Assembly: GCF_036250695.1 (NCBI RefSeq)
Contig: NZ_CP109428.1
Coordinates: forward strand, 62,001 to 126,000
Direction: 5' to 3'
DNA length: 64,000 bases
DNA from: Streptomyces sp. NBC_01497
GTDB lineage: Bacteria > Actinomycetota > Actinomycetes > Streptomycetales > Streptomycetaceae
A program made the translations under genes and the position numbers. Within the stretch, counting starts at the first letter, position 1. The number at the start of each line of letters is the position of its first letter. Below the pieces are notes generated by a model. That model was not told the DNA's origin and ran no database searches. It saw only the letters and a program-made list of their open reading frames with translations. Of the stretch, positions 9,600-19,494 are shown one piece after another.

Positions 9600-10319
9600 G
9601 CTTCACCTTTCTGGCCAGCACTTAAGTGGTGCTTCATACATAGCGACGGCTCGCAAGGCACGCGGGTTCGATGAAGGCCACTCCCAGGTCTAGAAACGGT
9701 TTTGTCCGGGCGGAGCTGCATGGCTGGCGCGATGTCAGCGGCACCGGGCGGCCTGTGCCAGCGTGCGAGGACCACCCTGGGGAGCAAGATGTGTACGGCG
9801 GCCGATGTGGCAGTGGTCGATCCCGCCGACGACCCGGGGAGGGGAGGTCTGGCCCCGTCCTGGGGCCACGACGCCGCCTTTGTAGGCGATGAGTGCTCCG
9901 AGACCTCGCAACCGCCGCACCTGCCTCAGGAGATGTGCTGGGAGAGGGCTGTCGCAGGTGGCCTTCCTGCCGGCGGCTCCCAGCCTTCGGCACCTTCGGC
10001 AGCACGCTGCGCGGGATCCAGGGAACTGGCATGTTGCCATCCGACCATTGGCGGCCGCCGGTACAGGGGATGCCTGTTGACTGCGGGGAAGCGGCGGGTG
10101 TCATTGATGGCCTCTGACAGCCGGCAATGAGAGGTGGCAACGCGGGGGCCAGTGGGGGACCGGAAGCTATAAGTTCTTCCAGCTCGGAGTCGACTCTTGG
10201 GCTCGTCTGCGGCTCACCCATGAGCGGGACTGGCAAACGAGCAGTTCTGTTCCGTAGTCGGTGGTGACGGCAGGTAGCAGCTGTCGTCGACTTATATGTG
10301 AGATGACAACTCCCTCGTG
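9600..10319. other. No gene recognised
   Basis: Long frames exist on both strands but have the Arg/Pro/Ser-biased composition of antisense shadows, and none resembles a family. The first part holds the promoter side of the minus-strand gene that starts at 9596. Confidence 0.4.
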
Positions 10320-10640
10320 GCGCTGGCACTTTCATGGCTCTCGACGCGGGTTGTAGAGGACGTGATGGATGACAGTGAGGCGATCCGGGTCATCGCCCGG
10401 GATATGCCGATGTATGGCCGGCAGGTAGTGGCGCGTGTCCGGGTGCGGCGCCGGGTCTGCCCGGTCCTGGGCTGCCGGTGGCAGACTTGCTGCGGCGCAT
10501 CCCCCACCGACGGTGCGCGCGGGGGTCGAGGCCGCGTGCCGGGACGCCCGGCTGCCTAGGTCGAGACGACCTCCCGAGCCCCGCCCAACGCGGTGCAGGC
10601 CAGCGACCGCCACCATCCGTGGCGCAACCTGTGCGACAAG
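10320..10640 (+). pseudogene. ISL3-family transposase N-terminal relic
   Basis: The translation VVEDVMDDSEAIRVIARD followed by YGRQVVARVRVRRRVCPVLG matches the N-terminal zinc-binding part of ISL3 transposases, with the usual first CxxC block deleted. It breaks off at the IS701-type element that begins at 10646. A matching middle segment resumes beyond that element at about 12.3 kb. Confidence 0.62.
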
Positions 10641-10645
10641 GCCCC

Positions 10646-10769
10646 AGTACTCCAGCAGAATTTCGGTGTCTGACCTGTGGGTTTCGCTGGGCGGCTGGAG
10701 TGTAGCGGGTCGCGAAGTGGTCGGGGCGGCCTCACGGAGACCGACCTCGAACGTGCGGCAATGCCGCCG
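10646..10769 (+). repeat. Left ~125-bp terminal inverted repeat
   Basis: This pairs with 12106-12230 on the opposite strand. By eye there are about nine differences, including one single-base indel, over 125 bp. Most IS701 elements have ends of only about 20 bp. Confidence 0.8.
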
Positions 10770-10822
10770 GTAATGACAGTGGCGGGCGACGGCCTGGCGT
10801 CGCCGGCGCCAGTTGGATCAGC

Positions 10823-12074
10823 TCATCGCGTGGCGTCGGCCTCGTTGTCCACGCAGGTGCGGGGGTCTCGGGCGACAAGCTGCCAGAAGTCGCCGAACCC
10901 CTGCCACTGTGAGCTCGATGACCTCGGCCGCCTCACCTGTCCCGTCCCTTTTTCTCTGGCCTGGTGCGCCGTGACAGCCAGGAACGCGTGCGCGAGCATC
11001 GCGAGGGTGATGTGGCGATACCAGCCCACGTAACGGCGGACTTCGTACTGGTCGAGGCCGCACTCGTTCTTCGCGGCCTGGAAGCACTCTTCAATCGTCC
11101 AGCGTGACCCGGCTATCCGCACCAACTCCCGGACGGTGATGTCCAAGGGAGCGTAGGCAAGGTAGTAGGCGATCTCAACGAGCTTGCGGAGACTGCGCGG
11201 GCCAGCGCCCAGCGCATCCGGTGGGGGACCTCGCCCTGATAGTCGAACTCGGCAACAGCAGGCAGCCGCACCGCCGCCCAGTGGTAGACACGCGGGCACT
11301 TCGCTCCGTCACCGCAAGATATCTCTTCCCACGCTTCGCCCGGCGCCTGCGCAAACAGGCCGTCGATACGAGGACAGCCCACCGCGAACTGGGACTTGGG
11401 CACGGCCAGCACATAGCCCACGCCCGACTGCTCGAGCATGCGACGAAACCGGCTCCCCTGGCCGTAGGCGGAATCCGCTGTAACCCACGCGATCGGCAGC
11501 GGGGAAGCGAGAGCACGCAGGACCATGCGTCTGGCAAACTCGCCTTTGGTGGCGAACTCCCGCTCATCCGGGACCCTGGCCAAGCGGCAGCGTTCGCGGT
11601 CCTCAGCCCAGGACTTGGGGGATAGAGCTCGCGGTCGACCAGAGCCCGACCTCGGGAGGTGGCGTAGGCGGAAAATACCCCGATCTGGCAATTCTCAGTG
11701 CGACCGGCGGTCCCGGAGTACTGGCGCTGGACCCCGGCGGAGGTGGTGCCCTTATTGATGAACCCCGTGTCGTCGATGATGAGGACCCCGCCGTCCTCGC
11801 CGAGTTCGTCAGCGACGTATTCCTGCAGGTCGTCCCGGATGTCGTCGGGCTGCCACTTTGCGTCGGCGAGCAAGTGCTGCAGGCCGTCAGGAGTGGGATG
11901 GCCCGCTTGCTCGGCCAACTGCCAGCTGTTCTTGCCTGCTACCGGCGAAAGCAGTCCCCGGACGTAGTCGCGCATGCGGCGGCGAAGTTCCACACGGCCG
12001 AACCGATGGCCGATGGCCACAAAAGGGTTATCCAGTTCCAGATCCCACCGCACGGCAGCCCGCTCGCCGATCAC
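10823..12074 (-). pseudogene. IS701-family transposase, frameshifted
   Basis: Three consecutive frames make up one transposase. The N-terminal part runs from 12074 through LIIDDTGFINKGTTSAGVQR and QYSGTAGRTENCQIGVF. The middle holds WVTADSAYGQGSRFR. The C-terminal part holds [20 protein letters not shown] and ends at 10823. All three DDE blocks survive, but at least two indels (near 11.6 and 11.2 kb) break the frame. It is only distantly similar to the 95-1255 transposase. Confidence 0.85.
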
Positions 12075-12105
12075 CTGAAGAGACTTCCCCCGAAGCTCTC
12101 CTCAT

Positions 12106-12230
12106 TGGCGGCGTTGTCGCACATTCGAGGGTCGGTCTCCGTGAGACCGCCCCGACCACTCCGCAACCCGCTACACTCCAGCCGCCCAGCGAAACCCACA
12201 GGTCAGACACCGAAGTCCTGCTGGAGTACT
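12106..12230 (-). repeat. Right ~125-bp terminal inverted repeat
   Basis: The complement of this segment matches 10646-10769. Directly outside it, at about 12234, is TTGTCCCGTAACTC, the same motif that forms the ends of the MITE-like repeats further along the window. Confidence 0.8.
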
Positions 12231-12299
12231 CAAGGTTGTCCCGTAACTCCTCGAAGCTGCGATCAGCTCGGCATCGTGGCTGACGTTTGTCCCCTTCCG

Positions 12300-12640
12300 C
12301 CCCGACCCTCAGTCGCGAGTGGACCTACCCCGAATCGGGATCAACCAGACCCTGGAGAGCCCATCGCGAGCTACGGGGCAGCCCCTAGCCGAGATCTGCA
12401 CCCACGCCCCCTGCCGGGCCACCGTCACCCCGCACCGCCCCAGCGCCGTCCGAGAGCAGACCACCCGCGAGCGCTGGCACAAAGTCCACGCGCCCTCGAC
12501 TCCGGCATCGGCCTGCCCGGTCGCCCCCGCAGACTGAGCCTCGCCCTGAACACCGTCAAGCGCTACGCCCGCTTACCCGAACCGTCCACCGACCGCACCG
12601 CTCCACGCCACCGACCCACCCTGACCGACCCCTACCGCGC
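12300..12640 (+). pseudogene. ISL3-family transposase middle relic
   Basis: The pieces EQTTRERWHKVHA and LSLALNTVKRYARLPEP...HRPTLTDPYR match the central helix-turn-helix region of ISL3 transposases. They lie in two reading frames, so the gene is broken. It continues the N-terminal relic at 10320-10640. The segment from about 12640 to 12954 is proline-rich in translation and shows no recognisable family. Confidence 0.6.
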
Positions 12641-12954
12641 CCCCCGCACCGACAACCAGTCATCCCCTCCACTCACCCCCTGCACAAAATCAGGGAACCG
12701 GACCGCGCCAGCAACGCCAACCGACCAGGCCGTTACCCCAACCAAGATCACACCGAAGACCACCGCCCTCTCACAACCCCCCGCCACCCTGCCCGACTCC
12801 TCTTTACCGACCCGGAGCACCCGCGGACCAAGACCACCGACCTGCTCCGCCCCCTCACCGCGACCTGACCTCAGACCACCCAGCTCACCCCCTCACTCGC
12901 GACCTCGCCGCCCTGCTGACACCAGTCGGCTACAACGACTCCAAGCTCCCCCAG

Positions 12955-13790
12955 TGAGCCTTTTCCATCTTGATCAGGTTGCGGGTTCGAGTGCGACGAC
13001 GACACGGACGACGGCGGTGATCCGGGTGGTGCTGCAGCGGAGCTTCCGCAGGAGGCGTGAGGGTGGCCAGGGCGCGTTCGCCGAGGCTGCGGATCTTCGC
13101 GTGATCGCGGTTGTGACGCCGGCGCCAGCTGCGAAGGTCCTTCCACCGGTATAGGACGCGGACAGCAGGGCCTGCACCCTGATATGCCCCGTCCGCCCAG
13201 CACTTGACGTCGTCGACGGTCAGGACGGCGAGGATGCCGTGGATCCGGGCTGAGGTCAGATCGTCACGGCTCCGGGTAGGGCGTCCGAAGCCCAGATCAG
13301 ACGGCCGGCTCGATCCGCGAGGACCTGCACGTTCATCCCGTGGTGCTTCTTCTTCCCCGAGTAGTACGGCCGGTCGGCAGCGATGCGGTCAATCGGCAGC
13401 ACGGTGCCGTCGAGGATCAGGTACGCCTTCTTCCGCGCGGTCGTCATGGCCTGTTCCAGCGTGGGCGCGAATGCGGCCAGGAGGTCGACGGCCTCGCGTA
13501 TGTACCGGTGGACCGTCGTGATACCGACGCGGAAACCTGCTGCGAGACGGCATGGGTGTCACCGCAGCGAAGGCGGGCCAGGACGAGCAGGGTGAAGCCT
13601 GCCTTGGAGCAGCGGCCCCACCGAAGGGGTCAACACCCACACCAAACGGACCACGCGGCAGACGCACGACCGTGCCGGATGCGAACTCCTCCCCCACCAC
13701 ATCTTGCTCAGCACGTAGGCACGCAATACCACCACCGACTACGGAACAGAGCCGAACGTCATACAGACCCATCACATCGGTGAACTCGCC
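12955..13790 (-). pseudogene. IS5-family transposase relic
   Basis: Minus-strand fragments in several frames match the IS5-type transposases at 22.2 and 59.5 kb. They are KKAYLILDGTVLPIDRIAAD, RPYYSGKKKHHGMNVQVLA and the C-terminal RLLRKLRCSTTRITAVV. The 12955 border (TGAGCCTTTTCC) matches the terminal repeat of that group. Frameshifts and a deletion in the middle make it non-functional. Confidence 0.78.
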
Positions 13791-13877
13791 ACTGTCCTCA
13801 CACGTCTGACCAACGAAAGGGGCGTCTGGCGTCTCGGGGACCTGTTTCCCGGGCGCCGCTGGGATGAGGGGACTTCT

Positions 13878-14540
13878 TTGCGAAAGATTGCGGTGGCCGC
13901 TTCATTTGTCTATGGGCACTTCACCTCCCTTAATCGGGCGGCCGCGTTCTTGGCTGACCGTGGACATCGTGTCACGTTGCTGAGCCACGAGCAGTCCCGG
14001 GCGAAGGCTAGTGAGAGTGCAAGCCTTCCGTTGAGGGGGCCAACGTCAACTTGGAGCCGTTGTGCACCCTGCCGGAACGGCCCACAGTGACCGCCGGGCC
14101 CGAGCAGTTCGCCTGGAATATACACAATGTGTTCGTTAGAGCAATGGAGGCCCCAGCACCCCGACCTCCAACGTGTCATCGGCGAGGCCTTGGACCAGCC
14201 GGTGGTCCTGCTCCATGAGACTGGGTTTCTGGGGGCGGCCCGTCCCCGTTTGAAGTGACAGGCGGCTCGTGCCGTTCTCCAGGCGCTGCGGCACGGAGTG
14301 CCGATGGTCACTGCGGCGTTAGCGAAGAGAAGCTGGAGAACAACGTTCGCTCGCCTAGCCGCAACAGGCGCGGTCGTAAATCAAGCCGCTGGGCGAGCAG
14401 CTGCCACCAAAGTATTCAAGGTCGTCGAGCAGATCCTCGACGCTGCCTCCTTCCGGAACAACGCCCGGCGCCTAGCGGCCGGGCACGCCGCCGTTGGCGC
14501 GTTCGACGAGGTGGAGGAGGCCTTCACTAGGCCGACCTTA
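13878..14540 (+). pseudogene. Decayed MGT-type glycosyltransferase
   Basis: The N-terminus KIAVAASFVYGHFTSLNRAA and HRVTLLSHEQS are the start of a macrolide-glycosyltransferase-like enzyme. The frame then shifts to GANVNLEPLCTLPERPTVTA. The C-terminal piece ATKVFKVVEQILDAASFRNN followed by HAAVGAFDEVEEA is the end of the same family. At least two indels, and apparently the loss of most of the middle, make it non-functional. An intact enzyme of the same superfamily is at 35076-36368. The stretch 14541-14824 shows nothing recognisable. Confidence 0.75.
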
Positions 14541-14824
14541 GAACCCCGGCGGGGACAGACCGTGCGTGTTGATCGCCAAGTGCCGCTCGCGCTAATCAAA
14601 TCTCTGGCCATCAGTCTCGGCAGACTTGACGGACTGCGATTCGAACTGTGTGGGGAGCCTTCCGCTACTGCCAACGGCTCCGGCCAACGAGCTCGTCAAG
14701 GATCTGACCGATGATCCCGGCGGCGGCGCAGCGGGCCATGGATCTCCACACCCCGCGGTGTGCGAAGTCAATAATGAAAGAGAATATCTGATGGGTGCTT
14801 CACCCACCTACCTGGAGACTTACT

Positions 14825-15973
14825 GTGATTGAGCGGCGCTACGAAGATAGGCAGAGGACGGATCACCGTGCCTGGGGGGACACTAGGCGAAAAATTTCCG
14901 AGAACATGGAGATCGCCGGAAGCCTCGCAGCCAGAACGCAGAATCTCTTCGAGAGGAAAGTAGCTGCGTCAGATGAAGCCATTCGTAGTGAAGTAGGGCC
15001 ACGGCGTGAAACCACTAGCGGTCTTACCTCCCAGGAGATTAAGTCCATTTTTGAAGATAAGGTCGCCCCCAGTATTAACTTCGTGGGCTGCGGCCGCAAA
15101 GGGCCGACAGCGTTGGTTCTAATCGGGCAGGTTGGCGCAGGGAAGACGACCGCACAGCAGGGTTTGATGAAAAAGTTTGATATCGCTGATGCTGCTGTAA
15201 TTGACTGCGACGCCATGCTCGCCTACCACCCTCGATACGCGTCTAGGGCGTACCAAGCTGATGTGGCGTCCTTCGATGACACGCGTGCTATTCACGCTTG
15301 CGGGGAGGCGGCCGAAGTGTGGCACGACATGGCAATGGATCGCGCCGTGAGGACAAGGTCGAATATAGTTATTCCCATGAATGGATCCATTGGAGCCCTG
15401 GGCGATCTCCAGGAGTCTGGATACCAAGTGGAGGTCGCCTACCTGGCTGTCGATGACCTGCGAAGCAAGCAGGCGGTAATTGCACGATACATCGACGCGA
15501 GGAACTCTCAAGGATATGGCAGAATCGCGTCCCCTGATTCCGACGATCGGTTGTATAAGAGAGTTATCTATATGGCCGAAACTGGCCAGCGCGGGCTCTT
15601 TATTGACGGGATCAATGCGGTTAACAGAGACGGCCATGTCCTAGCAAGAATGACCTACCCTTTCAAGCCAGGAAAACAAAAAACGATAGTGAATGCAATC
15701 AAGACTGAAAGGATACGCGAGTGGACAACTGGGGAGGCCACTCACTTCTGGGCGACGCAGATACGGCTGGAGCAGCAGCCGATGGCATCCAGCATGCGTG
15801 ATCACCTCCTCTCTATCAGGCAGCGCGCTTGGCATGAGAGGCCGGAATCTGTGAGACAGGCAGGTTTGGCCTACGCCAGCCCATATAGCGGGGGAACGCA
15901 TTCTAGAACCAGCAGCTCAGCAACAGTGCCTGGCAGGAGCCATCATCCGACAAATCCTCAACGGCGTAGGTAA
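14825..15973 (+). CDS. Zeta-toxin-like P-loop kinase with Arg-rich C-terminal tail
   Basis: The start is a GTG at 14825, chosen because GGAG lies 7 nt upstream; the product is 382 aa. A helical N-terminal region (~95 aa) precedes a Zeta-toxin-type kinase domain. Its Walker A is GQVGAGKTT (101-109), the IDCDAML block (126-132) fits the Zeta substrate-binding Asp, and a conserved Arg region follows in YIDARNSQGYGR. Known Zeta toxins phosphorylate UDP-N-acetylglucosamine; that activity here is inferred from family only. No Epsilon-like antitoxin is adjacent. The last ~35 residues are Ser/Thr/Pro-rich and end HPTNPQRRR. G+C is visibly lower than in surrounding genes, which suggests transfer. It may be a stand-alone toxin or an exported effector. 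Confidence 0.75.
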   Translation: MIERRYEDRQRTDHRAWGDTRRKISENMEIAGSLAARTQNLFERKVAASDEAIRSEVGPRRETTSGLTSQEIKSIFEDKVAPSINFVGCGRKGPTALVLIGQVGAGKTTAQQGLMKKFDIADAAVIDCDAMLAYHPRYASRAYQADVASFDDTRAIHACGEAAEVWHDMAMDRAVRTRSNIVIPMNGSIGALGDLQESGYQVEVAYLAVDDLRSKQAVIARYIDARNSQGYGRIASPDSDDRLYKRVIYMAETGQRGLFIDGINAVNRDGHVLARMTYPFKPGKQKTIVNAIKTERIREWTTGEATHFWATQIRLEQQPMASSMRDHLLSIRQRAWHERPESVRQAGLAYASPYSGGTHSRTSSSATVPGRSHHPTNPQRRR

Positions 15974-16014
15974 AGCTGTGACATTCGACGTGCCACTTAA
16001 GGATCAGCGCATAG

Positions 16015-16877
16015 ACAGTGTCCTATGTGGTGAGCCGAATGAGTCGTTTGCAGCAGCAGAGGGCGGCGGCGAGGCCGAGGAAGGCCAAGTAGTTGCGGGG
16101 ATGACGTTCGTAGCGGTGGTTGAGTCTGCGGTAGCCGGTCAGCCAGGACATGGTCCGCTCGATGACCCATCGTCGTCGGCCTCATCGTTGGCTGGACTCG
16201 ATTCCCTTGCGGGCGATGCGGACGCCGATGCGTTTGCCACGGAGCCATCGTCGCAGGTCGCGCTGGTCGTACGCCTTGTCGGCGTGGAGCTTGCGGGGTT
16301 TGTAGTGCCAGCCGTCTTCGGGGTCGTGTCTCGTTTGGAGACCGGCGACCATCGCCTTCAGGCCCTGACTGTCAGGGGTGTTGCCTGCGGAGACGCCGAC
16401 GACGAGGGGCAGCCCGTTCGCGTCCGACAAGACGTGCATTGTGGAGCCCGGCTTGCCTCGGTCCACGGGGCTCGGACCTGTGAGTTCGCCCCCTTTTTAG
16501 CCCGTACGTGGGCGGAGTCGAGGACCGTGCGTGTGAGGTCGAGCAGTCCGCACTCGTCGATCCGATCCAGCACGGCCTCGTGGAGCCGGCCCCACACTCC
16601 GGCTCTCGACCAGATCAGGAACCGGCGATGCGCGGTGGACTTCGAAATGCCGAAACAGGGTGGCAGGGCCCGCCAGGCACAGCCACTGACCAGGACGTAG
16701 ATGATCGGCGCGAACAACGTCTCATCAGGCGTGTCCTGCGTCCCGCCGCCCTGCGGCCGCACCTTCGACGGCGGGATCAATGGCTCCGCGATCTCCCACA
16801 AACCATCCGGAACAATCCAACTCCACGTACCTCGCCCCATGTTCAGCTCAACGAGACGCTCCCACATAGGACACTGT
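16015..16877 (-). mobile_element. IS5-family element (IS427-like)
   Basis: The ends are ACAGTGTCCTATGTGG (16015-16030) and its complement (16862-16877), a 16-bp perfect inverted repeat. The element is about 863 bp and holds one transposase split over two frames. Confidence 0.87.
16023..16867 (-). pseudogene. IS5-family transposase, frameshift-expressed but with a nonsense codon
   Basis: The first frame starts at 16867 (MWERLVELN), inside the terminal repeat, and runs through RTVLDSAHVRAKKGAN. The run AAAAAGGGGG near 16490-16500 (minus strand) allows a -1 slip into GELTGPSPVDRGKPGSTMHV, which carries the rest of the enzyme. This is the usual expression mode of the IS427 group. In the second frame an in-frame TGA after GIESSQR (about 16182) cuts off RRRWVIERTMSWL, which carries the catalytic Glu. 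The copy is therefore probably dead, unless the stop is a sequencing error. Confidence 0.82.
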
Positions 16878-17338
16878 CTTAGATGCTTTTTCTCGGTCAT
16901 GTTCGAAGGCAGGTGACGTGGGCCGCGAGTCTCAGCGGTACGGATCGGCCCGATTCGTCCCCTGTCCAGTCCTCCTTCGGCGAACGGCGGCCGGGGGCGC
17001 GTTCCTCCCGCCCGCGGCATCTCCGCCTTCGTGCATACGAGGGGGAGCGGCATCTTCCACGTTCTAACAGCTGACCGGCAACGCTGAACACCCTCCAGAT
17101 CCCATTCGAATTACGACTCGCGCCGCCAATAACCGAACTCAAAAACCAAGATCAGCTGCTACCGCGACCATCCGATCACATTACCTGCCACCACAGAAGC
17201 GTCACCTGTTGTTACAAACCAACTCGAATGACCCTGAAACGAAGCACCATGACGAGCAGATTGAGCCCTTGAGGCCGTGCGTGCGTTGTAGAGGGCACAG
17301 CGACACGACGAACACCATCCGAGGGAACGAGAACAAGG
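16878..17338. other. No gene; upstream region of the 17339 gene
   Basis: Short frames only. The sequence becomes distinctly less G+C-rich from about 17100 onward, matching the gene that starts at 17339. No promoter could be assigned. Confidence 0.4.
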
Positions 17339-17881
17339 ATGATCGACGAGCCCGCGATATCAAAAATCGGATTGGCGCAAGAGATAGCGGAAGTCAAGGC
17401 CAAGGAGGCGGCGACAAAGAATGCAGATTCTTTTTTGCTCAACACAGAGCCGGACAGTAGAATAGACCTCGAAAAGTACTACGCCGCCACCTTCTCCGAT
17501 GCATACCAATCTGCATTTAGGCGGGAATTCTCGGCGAACTGTCCAGACAGCCTTTCCAAAGTAGAAATCAAGACGCTGGCACGTGCGGTAAATGATAGTC
17601 CAGAAATGACTCTGCGCGCCCTCAAGGAGGCGCAGGCTCGGCCTGAATACCAGGAGAGATTGACCCAACTTTCGCGGGAGGGCCAGCATAATTTCAAGAC
17701 AGCTGCCGCTGCGTCGCTCACCGTTCCTGCGGCCCAGGTTCAGTCGGAGTCGCTGGCTGCTTCAACGAAAATACCTAGTGAAAATAGCGGAACCAGGGCT
17801 CCATCGTCTTCAAAGCCAGCGACCAGCACCCAAAGCATTGCCTCACCGCGCGGCACGAATCGCGTCGCTCCTCGCCGATAA
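17339..17881 (+). CDS. Unknown low-GC protein ending in Arg-Arg
   Basis: A protein of 180 aa with no family recognised. The start is an ATG at 17339 with GAGGGAA about 10 nt upstream. Residues 1-120 look folded and mostly helical, with many charged residues and a Tyr-rich stretch (LEKYYAATFSDAYQSAF, about 44-60). Residues 130-180 are Ser/Thr/Pro-rich and end GTNRVAPRR. No signal peptide or membrane segment is visible. Codon use and G+C differ from neighbouring IS genes, which suggests transfer. The architecture, an ordered N-terminus plus a Ser/Pro tail ending in Arg-Arg, matches the Zeta-like kinase 1.4 kb upstream on the same strand, with an IS5 element between them. Confidence 0.68.
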   Translation: MIDEPAISKIGLAQEIAEVKAKEAATKNADSFLLNTEPDSRIDLEKYYAATFSDAYQSAFRREFSANCPDSLSKVEIKTLARAVNDSPEMTLRALKEAQARPEYQERLTQLSREGQHNFKTAAAASLTVPAAQVQSESLAASTKIPSENSGTRAPSSSKPATSTQSIASPRGTNRVAPRR

Positions 17882-18066
17882 GCGCTATGCGTCCCGCACG
17901 GGGCCGGTACCCGCAACGGATCAGGTCTGTCCCGCGAGACGGCTCGTAGCTCAGAAGTTGTTGTCTTTCCGTACTTGATCGTTGACCTTCTGCAGGTCAG
18001 GCATGGTGTGGCGGGTTCTGTGGCAGACAGGACCCGTCGTGTCGTCTTGGTCGTGGAGGTTCGGGG

Positions 18067-18600
18067 ATGCCGTCGGTGATCGGTTTGCTGGAGGAGCGGG
18101 AGCGGAGTGCCCGGCAGCGGGTTGAGGTGTTGCGTGAGGAAGCGGACCAGGTCCTTGCCGAGCTGCGCGACGCTGAACTGTCCTGGGAACGGTTCGTGAC
18201 TGCGCGGGAAGTTCTCGTCGAGATGCTTACTGGTCCGGGCGGTGGTGCCGCCGTGGAGGAGACGGCCGTACCGGTTGCGCAGAACACTGCCCCGACGCCG
18301 ATGGGGATGGTCGGGAGGGTGCCGGGGTCGGTGGTGCCGGTCAGGGATGAAGGCGTCGGGGTGTCGGCACTCTCGCCGGACCATCGGCGGATCGTCTGGG
18401 TCCTTGCCGCTCCTCAAGTGGCGTTGGCGTGCGGGGAGATCGCTTCGGCGCTCGGCCTGGAGCATATGCCCACGAAGGTCGAGGGGGTGCGGTCGAAGGC
18501 GGCGCGGATGGCGGAGCGGGCTGGCTGGTCAAGGAGCCGTCGGGGCCGTTCACGCTCGTGCCCGGGCTGCGAGGCGGCGGGCCATGAGCATGGTCATTGA
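18067..18600 (+). CDS. Coiled-coil / winged-helix protein, frameshifted at the 3' end
   Basis: The N-terminal ~40 residues form a coiled coil (LLEERERSARQRVEVLREEA). A variable linker follows, then a C-terminal helix-turn-helix-like domain (about 105-150: SPDHRRIVWVLAAP...CGEIASALGLEH...KVEGVRSKAARMAER). I know similar small proteins from many Streptomyces genomes without an assigned function; DNA binding is inferred. A one-base insertion near 18520 appears to shift the frame. The alternative frame reads GWLVKEPSGPFTLVPGLRGG and stops at 18587, which is the expected family end. The 3' end overlaps the end of the opposing transposase. A second member of this architecture is at 28576-29217. Confidence 0.65.
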   Translation: MPSVIGLLEERERSARQRVEVLREEADQVLAELRDAELSWERFVTAREVLVEMLTGPGGGAAVEETAVPVAQNTAPTPMGMVGRVPGSVVPVRDEGVGVSALSPDHRRIVWVLAAPQVALACGEIASALGLEHMPTKVEGVRSKAARMAERAGWSRSRRGRSRSCPGCEAAGHEHGH

Positions 18601-19494
18601 CCACAGGATCATCGCCTCGGATGTGTCGGGCCGCCGCTCGTAGTCGCGGACCAGCCGGCGTGAGCGCATCAGCCAGCCGAACCTCCGCTCCACTACCCAC
18701 CTGCGGGGCAGCACCACGAGGCCGGACGTGTCGTCGCTGCGTCTGATCACGGTGACGACCAGGTGCAGGACGGCCAGGGCCCAGGTGATCAGAGTTCCGG
18801 TGTAGCCGCCGTCGGCCCATAGCCTGGTGATCGCGGGGAAACGCTCGCGCAGGGCGGGCAGCATGTCGGCGGCTGCCTGGCGGTCGGTGACGTCTCCCGC
18901 GCCCACGTTGATCATCAGCAGCAGGCCGACGGTGCCGCAGATCAGGTGCCTGCGCCTGCCGTTGATCCTCTCGCCTCCGTCGTAACCCCGGCTGCCGGCG
19001 CCGACGACCGCGTCGGCCTTCACGGACTGCGAGTCGATGACCGCGGCCGTCGGCTCCGCTTCCCGCCCGGCCTGCTCGCGGACCGTGCCGCGCAGCCGGT
19101 CGTGGAGCTCAGCGATCAGCCCGGCCTCGCGCCATCGTCGGAAGGAGGCGTAGACCCGGTCCCAGGCGGGGAAGTCCACCGGCATCGCCCGCCACTTGAT
19201 CCCGTTGTCCAGGACGTAGAAGACAGCATCCAGCATCTGGCGGTGGCAGTAACCCTCCGGACGTCCGCCCCGGCCCTCCGGCCAGCCCGGCACCGCCAGT
19301 AGCGGACAGATCTCCCGCCACTCGGTGCCCGTCAGATCCGTGCTGTACGCCGGCGTCCGGCCGGGCTGATCGGCCGCGTTCCCAAACCGGTGAGCGAGAC
19401 AATCGCACGACACGACCGACGAGTTGAGATCCTGACTTTCGACCGCGCACAACATAGACAGCAGGGCCTGCTGGCGCGCTCGGTGTCTCAGCAA
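18550..19494 (-). CDS. IS5-family transposase
   Basis: DDE transposase of about 260-314 aa. The triad is visible as VIDSQSVKADA, LWADGGYTGTL and RWVVERRFGWLMRSRRL. The family usually begins near YSTDLTGTEWREICPLL, so the true start is probably well inside the longest frame, about 19.35-19.42 kb. The 19494 start adds a non-conserved extension. The frame is open throughout and the gene may be active. Its ends were not resolved. Confidence 0.85.
   Translation of the reverse strand: MLRHRARQQALLSMLCAVESQDLNSSVVSCDCLAHRFGNAADQPGRTPAYSTDLTGTEWREICPLLAVPGWPEGRGGRPEGYCHRQMLDAVFYVLDNGIKWRAMPVDFPAWDRVYASFRRWREAGLIAELHDRLRGTVREQAGREAEPTAAVIDSQSVKADAVVGAGSRGYDGGERINGRRRHLICGTVGLLLMINVGAGDVTDRQAAADMLPALRERFPAITRLWADGGYTGTLITWALAVLHLVVTVIRRSDDTSGLVVLPRRWVVERRFGWLMRSRRLVRDYERRPDTSEAMILWSMTMLMARRLAARARA

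Larger units (their letters stand above)
10646..12230 (-). mobile_element. IS701-type element with unusually long inverted repeats
   Basis: The element is bounded by nearly identical inverted repeats of about 125 bp (10646-10769 and 12106-12230), both starting AGTACTCCAGCAG. Between them lies a frameshifted IS701-type transposase. ISL3 fragments flank both sides in the same orientation, so it inserted into an ISL3 gene. I could not identify a clean target duplication. Confidence 0.75.

Noticed and set aside
9634..10335. 233-codon minus-strand frame
   Set aside because: It is Arg/Pro/Ser-biased with no conserved motif and no ribosome-binding site, and it overlaps an ISL3 relic on the other strand.
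11874..13154. Long plus-strand proline/arginine-rich frame
   Set aside because: It runs antisense to the IS701-type transposase and then through an ISL3 relic. Its composition is that of a high-GC shadow frame.
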